Shown here piece by piece: positions 59,557 to 64,000 of a stretch of 64,000 nucleotides of DNA; the stretch's first letter is position 1, and every line of letters begins with the position of its first letter. The stretch covers positions 1 through 64,000 of the forward strand of contig NZ_BCTZ01000009.1 of the NCBI RefSeq assembly GCF_001591025.1. The letters run 5' to 3'. The stretch comes from Sphingomonas soli NBRC 100801. GTDB taxonomy: Bacteria; Pseudomonadota; Alphaproteobacteria; Sphingomonadales; Sphingomonadaceae. Position numbers and translations under genes: made by a program. The notes below the pieces were generated by a model, which searched no databases, was not told the origin of the DNA, and saw nothing but the letters and a program-made list of their open reading frames with translations.

Positions 59557-60543
59557 GTGGCGGATCAGGAAGCTCCCATCCGGATGACCGGACTGCGCGC
59601 CTATTGGGAGACGCGGTCGCACCGCGTGCCATTCGCGCCCTGTCTTGATCGTAGCGAACGGCTGTTGCTCGATACGCTCGGCCTCGGGCTCGAACAGACA
59701 TTGGCCTATCTCGGCGGCCAGCCGGACTATGAGACGTTCCTCAACTGGATCGTCGAGACGGCGGGCATTCCCGATCCGCCGGTGCTGGCGCGCTATGAGG
59801 CGACGCTCGCGGGCGCGCCGCTTCCCGGGGCCGTGCAGGATCAAATCGCCGCGATCGATGCGATGCCTCCGGTGCTCGACACTGCGGATATCGCGCAATG
59901 GGAGCGCGACGGCTTCGTCATTCTCCGCAACGCGATCACACCCGGCGAAGTCGCGGCGGCGGCGGCTCTGATCTGGGAAGCAAATGGCGCACTGCCCGAC
60001 GCACCCGAAAGCTGGTATGGCGCGGCGCGCAACCAGGGCATGATGGTGCAGCTTTTCCAGCACCCCGCGCTGGAACCCGCCCGCCGGTCCGCTCGCATCC
60101 ACAAGGCCTATGCCCAGCTCTGGGGCAGCAGCGACCTGTGGATGATCATCGACCGGGTGAGCTTCAATCCGCCCGAGCGGCCCTCGCATCCGTTTCGCGC
60201 CCCGCGCCTCCATTGGGACGTCAGCCTCGTCCGCCCGATACCCTTCGCCGCGCTGGGCGTGCTCTATCTCAGCGATACCGCGGAGGATCAGGGGGCGTTC
60301 GAGCTTGTGCCGGGCTTCCATCACCGGCTCGATGCCTGGCTGGACGGTCTCGCGGGTGCGGATCCGCGCGCCGTGGATCTAAGCGCCGAGGCGGTCCGCG
60401 TCCCCGCAAATGCCGGAGACCTGATCATCTGGCGGCACGATCTACCGCACGGTGCCAGCCCAAACCGCGCCGCCGCGCCGCGCCTCGCGCAATATGTGAC
60501 GATGTATGCACCCGGCCTGACGCATCAGGCGGAGTGGCTTTAG
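59557..60543 (+). CDS. Phytanoyl-CoA dioxygenase-like Fe(II)/2-oxoglutarate oxygenase
   Basis: This 328-residue oxygenase has an N-terminal helical extension of about 110 residues and a PhyH domain. Iron ligands are His219 and Asp221 (LHWDVS) and distal His297 (DLPHGAS), with a 2-oxoglutarate arginine expected near the C-terminus (RAAAPRLAQY). The GTG start at 59557 is near a weak site. Its stop overlaps that of convergent nadA by 3-4 bp. Substrates of this subgroup are unknown. It interrupts an otherwise nadA-nadC-like arrangement. Confidence 0.86.
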   Translation: MADQEAPIRMTGLRAYWETRSHRVPFAPCLDRSERLLLDTLGLGLEQTLAYLGGQPDYETFLNWIVETAGIPDPPVLARYEATLAGAPLPGAVQDQIAAIDAMPPVLDTADIAQWERDGFVILRNAITPGEVAAAAALIWEANGALPDAPESWYGAARNQGMMVQLFQHPALEPARRSARIHKAYAQLWGSSDLWMIIDRVSFNPPERPSHPFRAPRLHWDVSLVRPIPFAALGVLYLSDTAEDQGAFELVPGFHHRLDAWLDGLAGADPRAVDLSAEAVRVPANAGDLIIWRHDLPHGASPNRAAAPRLAQYVTMYAPGLTHQAEWL

Positions 60544-61565
60544 TCGCCCTTGGTCGGCGGGCCACCCACTGCCGGAACCGGCCCGAGATCGCCCTTCCCC
60601 ACCGTCGCGCTGGCCATTTCCAGCATCCGGTCGAGTGACTTCTTCGCCTTCAGCCGCAGCTCTTCCTCGATCTCGATGCGCGGCGTCAGGTCGCGCAGCG
60701 CGAGGTACAGCTTCTCCATGTTGTTGAGCGCCATGTACGGGCAGATATTGCAGTTGCAGTTGCCGTCCGCGCCGGGCGCGCCGATGAAGTTCTTCTCGGG
60801 CAGCGCCTTTTCCATCTGGTGGATGATGTGCGGCTCGGTCGCGACGATCAGCGTCTGGCCGGGGAAGGTCTTGGCGAAATCCAGGATGCCGCGCGTCGAC
60901 CCGACATAATCGGCATGATCGAGGATATGCGGCGGGCATTCCGGATGCGCGGCAATCGGCGCGCCGGGATGCTGCGCCTTGAGTTTCAGGAGTTCGGTCT
61001 CCGAAAAGGCTTCGTGCACGATGCACACGCCCGGCCACAGCAGCATCTCGCGGCCCAGCGTGCGCGTCAGATAGCCGCCCAGATTGCGATCCGGTCCGAA
61101 GATGATCTTCTGCTCGGGCTGAATCTGCGAAAGGATCTTCTCGGCGCTGGAGCTGGTGACGATGATGTCGCTCAGCGCTTTCACCTCGACCGAGCAGTTG
61201 ATGTAGGTCAGCGCAATGTGATCGGGATGCTGCGCGCGGAATGCCGCGAACTGTTCGGGCGGGCAGCTATCCTCCAGGCTGCACCCGGCATTCATATCCG
61301 GCAGCACGACGGTCTTTTCGGGGCTGAGCACCTTCGCGGTCTCCGCCATGAAGCGCACGCCGCAAAAGGCGATGACGTCCGCGTCGGTCTCCGCTGCCTT
61401 GCGGCTGAGGTCCAGGCTGTCGCCCACGAAATCGGCGAGGTCCTGAAGCTCGGGCTTCTGGTAATAATGCGCGAGGATGACGGCGTTGCGCTCCTTGCGC
61501 AGCCGATCGATCTCGGCGCGAAGATCCAGCCCTTTCAGGCTATCGATGCCATTTGGTGCGTTCAT
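60540..61565 (-). CDS. nadA: Quinolinate synthase
   Basis: This 341-residue enzyme condenses iminoaspartate and dihydroxyacetone phosphate to quinolinate. The three [4Fe-4S] cysteines are in MNAGCSLEDSCPPEQF, PECPPH and NCNCNICPYM. Other signatures are AHYYQKPELQDLADFVGDSL, FCGVRFMAETAKVL and TYINCSVEVKALSDII. ATG 61565 is the natural N-terminus. Any upstream extension is poor. It is followed by PhyH (convergent) and then nadC. Confidence 0.95.
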   Translation of the reverse strand: MNAPNGIDSLKGLDLRAEIDRLRKERNAVILAHYYQKPELQDLADFVGDSLDLSRKAAETDADVIAFCGVRFMAETAKVLSPEKTVVLPDMNAGCSLEDSCPPEQFAAFRAQHPDHIALTYINCSVEVKALSDIIVTSSSAEKILSQIQPEQKIIFGPDRNLGGYLTRTLGREMLLWPGVCIVHEAFSETELLKLKAQHPGAPIAAHPECPPHILDHADYVGSTRGILDFAKTFPGQTLIVATEPHIIHQMEKALPEKNFIGAPGADGNCNCNICPYMALNNMEKLYLALRDLTPRIEIEEELRLKAKKSLDRMLEMASATVGKGDLGPVPAVGGPPTKGD

Positions 61566-61636
61566 CCGCTGCACATGGCCCGCGCGGGGGCTGCGATCAA
61601 GGCATGGATGCGGGGACGCGCCACCCGCCCTTGGGA

Positions 61637-62332
61637 TCAGTGCCGGTTCGCCAGCACGTCGCTCACGCTGCGCGACACATCCCATCGCTCGTCCGGCCCC
61701 TTGGTCTCGTCGGGGAACAGCACTTCGACCTGTGCGTCCACTCCCACGGCCTTGAGCGGCATCGCGAAGCTGCGCTCGACTGCGCGGCGGGTGGCGTCGC
61801 GCGCCAGCCGCATCGGCGTCTCCTCGCGCGCCTGCCGCACCAGTTCGACCTGGCCCGCCTTGCGATTGGCCTCGTCGAGCTGCTCCTCCACATTGGTGAG
61901 CGACATCAGGATGCCGCCTTCGCCATATTCGCGGATATTGTTGATATCCACCTCGGGCCCGATCACTTCGATCGGCGGCAAGGTAACCGTCAATTTGTTG
62001 CCATTCCAGCTAAGGTTGCGCTGTTGCAGCTTGGAAAGATCGACTTCGTAACGCACCGTGCCCGGCATGATCAGCGTCTTCTTCGCCTGCAGCCCCAGGC
62101 GGCTCTGCGTCGACGTCACCACGGCGACATAGCGTGCGGCGAAGGTAGAAAGCCGGCTCTGCTCGCGCAGCCCCTCCAGGCTCGCCTGCGCGACCGTCAC
62201 GGGGCTCGGCGCCGTGAACTGGCGCTTGAGCTGATCGCCCAGGAACCAGAAACCGCCACCCACGACGAGGATCAGCGCGATCAGCGCGCCGATCAGACCC
62301 ACGCATCCGTTCTTCAAGCCGCCACCCTCCAT
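61637..62332 (-). CDS. DUF4230 single-pass membrane protein
   Basis: This 231-residue protein has one N-terminal transmembrane helix (residues 11-29) and a large periplasmic domain with the DUF4230 pattern (LSTFAARYVAVVTSTQS, LIMPGTVRYEVDLSKL, LTVTLPPIEV). Function unknown. Its ATG overlaps the 3' end of the MBL-fold gene by about 19 bp, so they form an operon. Confidence 0.8.
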   Translation of the reverse strand: MEGGGLKNGCVGLIGALIALILVVGGGFWFLGDQLKRQFTAPSPVTVAQASLEGLREQSRLSTFAARYVAVVTSTQSRLGLQAKKTLIMPGTVRYEVDLSKLQQRNLSWNGNKLTVTLPPIEVIGPEVDINNIREYGEGGILMSLTNVEEQLDEANRKAGQVELVRQAREETPMRLARDATRRAVERSFAMPLKAVGVDAQVEVLFPDETKGPDERWDVSRSVSDVLANRH

Positions 62333-63171
62333 GCGTCGCCATCCTCGGCGACCACCCCGCGCGCGCGCAATTCGATCAGATGCGCGAGCACCGAGCGGCC
62401 CGCCGCCCCCATCAGCCGCGGATCGAGGCCAACATACATGCGCTCGACCAGATCGGGAACCGCGCGCGGTTCGGCCTTGAGCAGGCGCAGGATCTGCCCT
62501 TCGCGCTGCTTGCGATGGCCGATCAGCCCGCGAACGAAGCGGCGCGGCTTCTCCACCGGCTCGCCATGCGCCGGGAAATAGATGCGATCGTCGCGCTGCA
62601 TCAGCTTGTCGAGGCTCGCCATGAAATCCGCCATGTCGCCATCGGGGGGCGAGACCACGGTCGTCGACCAGCCCATCACATGATCGCCGGTGAACAGCGC
62701 CCCGCTCTCGGGCAGCGCGAAGCACAGATGGTTGGACGTATGCCCCGGCGTCGCCACCGCCGTCAGCGTCCAGCCCGGCCCGGCGAGGCTCTCGCCGTCC
62801 GTCAGCACGCGATCGGGCGAATAGCTGGTGTCGAACGCCGCATCGGCACGCGGGCCATCGTCGCGCAGGGTGAGCGGCGCGCATCCGATGATCGGTGCGC
62901 CGGTCAGCGCCTTGAGCGGCGCGGCAGCCGGGCTGTGGTCTCGGTGCGTGTGGGTGCAGAGGATCGCGATCACCTTGCGCCCGGCGATCGCCGCGATCAG
63001 CGCGTCCAGATGCTCGGGCTCGTCCGGCCCCGGATCGATCACCGCCAGCTCGGTCGTGCCGACCAGATAGGTCTGGGTGCCGGTATAGCTGAACGGCGAC
63101 GGATTCGGCGCCAATACCCGGGTGACCAGCGGGTCGATCGCCATTGCAACGCCGGTGGGAAAGTCGTTCAT
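62314..63171 (-). CDS. Metallo-beta-lactamase-fold hydrolase
   Basis: This 285-residue MBL-fold protein has the motif THTHRDH (His74, His76, Asp78, His79), ATPGHTSNH, FTGDHVMGWS and a C-terminal winged-helix-like segment (GLIGHRKQREGQIL and DLVERMY). This layout resembles LACTB2-like hydrolases. ATG 63171 has GCAGGGTG upstream and a GTG one codon earlier is unlikely. It overlaps the DUF4230 gene. Confidence 0.88.
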   Translation of the reverse strand: MNDFPTGVAMAIDPLVTRVLAPNPSPFSYTGTQTYLVGTTELAVIDPGPDEPEHLDALIAAIAGRKVIAILCTHTHRDHSPAAAPLKALTGAPIIGCAPLTLRDDGPRADAAFDTSYSPDRVLTDGESLAGPGWTLTAVATPGHTSNHLCFALPESGALFTGDHVMGWSTTVVSPPDGDMADFMASLDKLMQRDDRIYFPAHGEPVEKPRRFVRGLIGHRKQREGQILRLLKAEPRAVPDLVERMYVGLDPRLMGAAGRSVLAHLIELRARGVVAEDGDAWRVAA

Positions 63172-63266
63172 CACCCTGCCAGATGGCGGCTGGCTGCGGC
63201 CCGCGCAAGTCGCGTCACGCTTTTGGAATTACGGCGGATGTCCGGCCACCGTCCCGCTCCAAGGAA

Positions 63267-63302
63267 AAGGGGCCGGCCGCGAAGGAGGTCAGCCGGCCCC
63301 TT
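63267..63302 (-). terminator. Terminator of the gene at 63356
   Basis: On the minus strand AAGGGGCCGGC and GCCGGCCCCTT form an 11-bp stem, followed by TTTTCC. It lies 53 bp after the stop of the secreted protein gene. Confidence 0.75.
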
Positions 63303-63355
63303 CCTGAAGGGCATCTACGAAAGGGGTACTAAAGCAGACGCCCTCCCCCAGAGGA

Positions 63356-64000
63356 TCAGTTCTTTTCCTTTTCGATCTCGCGGATCGCGTCTTCGATGCC
63401 CTTCAGCGCCTTCGCACGCTCTTCGGGGCTGATCGAGGTTTCCGCCTCGATCGAGCGCCGGGCCTGGCGCAGCCCCATCAGCGCGCTTTCCAGGCCAAAC
63501 CGCTTGCTGCGCTCCGCCATGCGGGCCGCATCAATGGTGATCTTCTCGATCCGGTCGGTGCAGATGATCATCACCTTCTTGCCGCCCTCGGCGCGATGCT
63601 CGACGGTCGCGTCGCCGCCACCATTGCCGCATTTGCCGTCGCGGACCTGCGGCATATCGGCCATGATCTTGTCGATATCGGGCATGTCGGTCTCGGTCTT
63701 GCTGCCATCGGCATGGACCATCACGATCTTGCGGACCTGCTTGCCGTCCTTCCCGTCGAACCGATAGACGCGCTTCTCCACATGTTGGCCGAGCTCGGGC
63801 GCTTCGGGAGCGGCGGGAGCGCGCGGTGCGGCGCTGGCGGCGGGCGCGGCCGGCGGCGCCGGCGGCGCGGGGACATCCTGGCCGAGCGAGACGCCGGTAA
63901 CGGCCTCTACCTTGTTCTTGATCGTCTCCGCGGCCTGGGTTCCCGAGGCGGTGAGGCCGAGCGCGGCCAGGCTGAGGGCGCTCACGCCCACCAATCCGGT
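63356..64000 (-). CDS. Exported protein of unknown function, 5' end beyond the window
   Basis: At least 212 residues are visible. The reading frame is open to the window edge, so the start is not seen. A TTG at 63994 is the last candidate here. The N-terminal part is hydrophobic (VGVSALSLAALGLTASGTQA) and followed by a proline/alanine-rich linker. Then come a beta-rich segment (VYRFDGKDGKQVRKIVMVHADGS) with two cysteines further on, and a Glu/Lys-rich C-terminal coil. It could be the periplasmic tail of an M56/BlaR-like peptidase, but this is a guess. Confidence 0.6.
   Translation of the reverse strand, partial: TGLVGVSALSLAALGLTASGTQAAETIKNKVEAVTGVSLGQDVPAPPAPPAAPAASAAPRAPAAPEAPELGQHVEKRVYRFDGKDGKQVRKIVMVHADGSKTETDMPDIDKIMADMPQVRDGKCGNGGGDATVEHRAEGGKKVMIICTDRIEKITIDAARMAERSKRFGLESALMGLRQARRSIEAETSISPEERAKALKGIEDAIREIEKEKN

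Noticed and set aside
1..64000. CRISPR array, prophage, integron or insertion sequence
   Set aside because: No regularly spaced direct repeats, integrase, transposase or phage structural genes were found on either strand.

Overview
The window is high-GC DNA from an alphaproteobacterium, most likely Sphingomonadales (Sphingomonas-like). This is inferred from the Caulobacter/sphingomonad-type TonB-dependent receptors, the Caulobacter-like xylose oxidation genes, the FixLJ-type regulator pair and the gene style. No rRNA, phage, CRISPR or insertion sequence is visible. One tRNA (Gln, anticodon TTG) is present.

Layout. 0-7.7 kb: a lipoprotein, two tandem secreted amidohydrolases (one without its metal ligands), a FixL/FixJ-like two-component pair, a small receiver-like protein and a thymidylate-kinase-like protein. 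7.7-19 kb: a D-xylose oxidation (Weimberg-type) gene set, xylX-xylB-xylC forward and xylE-xylD-GH95 reverse, with a LacI-type repressor (xylR). The alpha-ketoglutarate-semialdehyde dehydrogenase (xylA) needed to finish the pathway is not in the window. 19-41 kb: a xylan/plant-polysaccharide utilisation locus with GH3, GH9, GH43, GH67 and GH10 enzymes, mannonate dehydratase, a large TonB receptor, a JmjC/cupin-like oxygenase and four tandem flavin-dependent halogenase-like genes coupled to the GH43-GH9 operon. 40.7-43.4 kb: a P-loop kinase, a PfkB kinase, an ArsR/SqrR-like regulator and a broken alkB remnant. 43.4-53.4 kb: a second uptake/catabolic cluster (GH1, SDR, TetR, MFS, carboxylesterase, acyl-CoA ligase, TonB receptor). 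53.6-64 kb: mostly housekeeping (tRNA-Gln, branched-chain aminotransferase, MarR, nadA, nadC, RNase T2, MBL-fold hydrolase) plus uncharacterised proteins.

How it works together. Seven copies of a palindrome with consensus TGNTAGCGCTANCA lie upstream of xylX (two copies), between xylE and xylR, upstream of GH3, in the halogenase/TonB-receptor divergent region (two copies), and between GH67 and mannonate dehydratase. This is strong evidence for one XylR regulon. Oligosaccharides would enter through the receptor, GH10/GH67/GH43/GH3 would release xylose and glucuronate, XylE would import xylose, and XylB-C-D-X would oxidise it.

The least explained part is the XylR-controlled module of four halogenase homologues, TonB receptor and JmjC-like oxygenase. 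One halogenase has lost every catalytic signature. The receptor and oxygenase genes share a 31-bp upstream element. This module is the best candidate for an undescribed system in the window.
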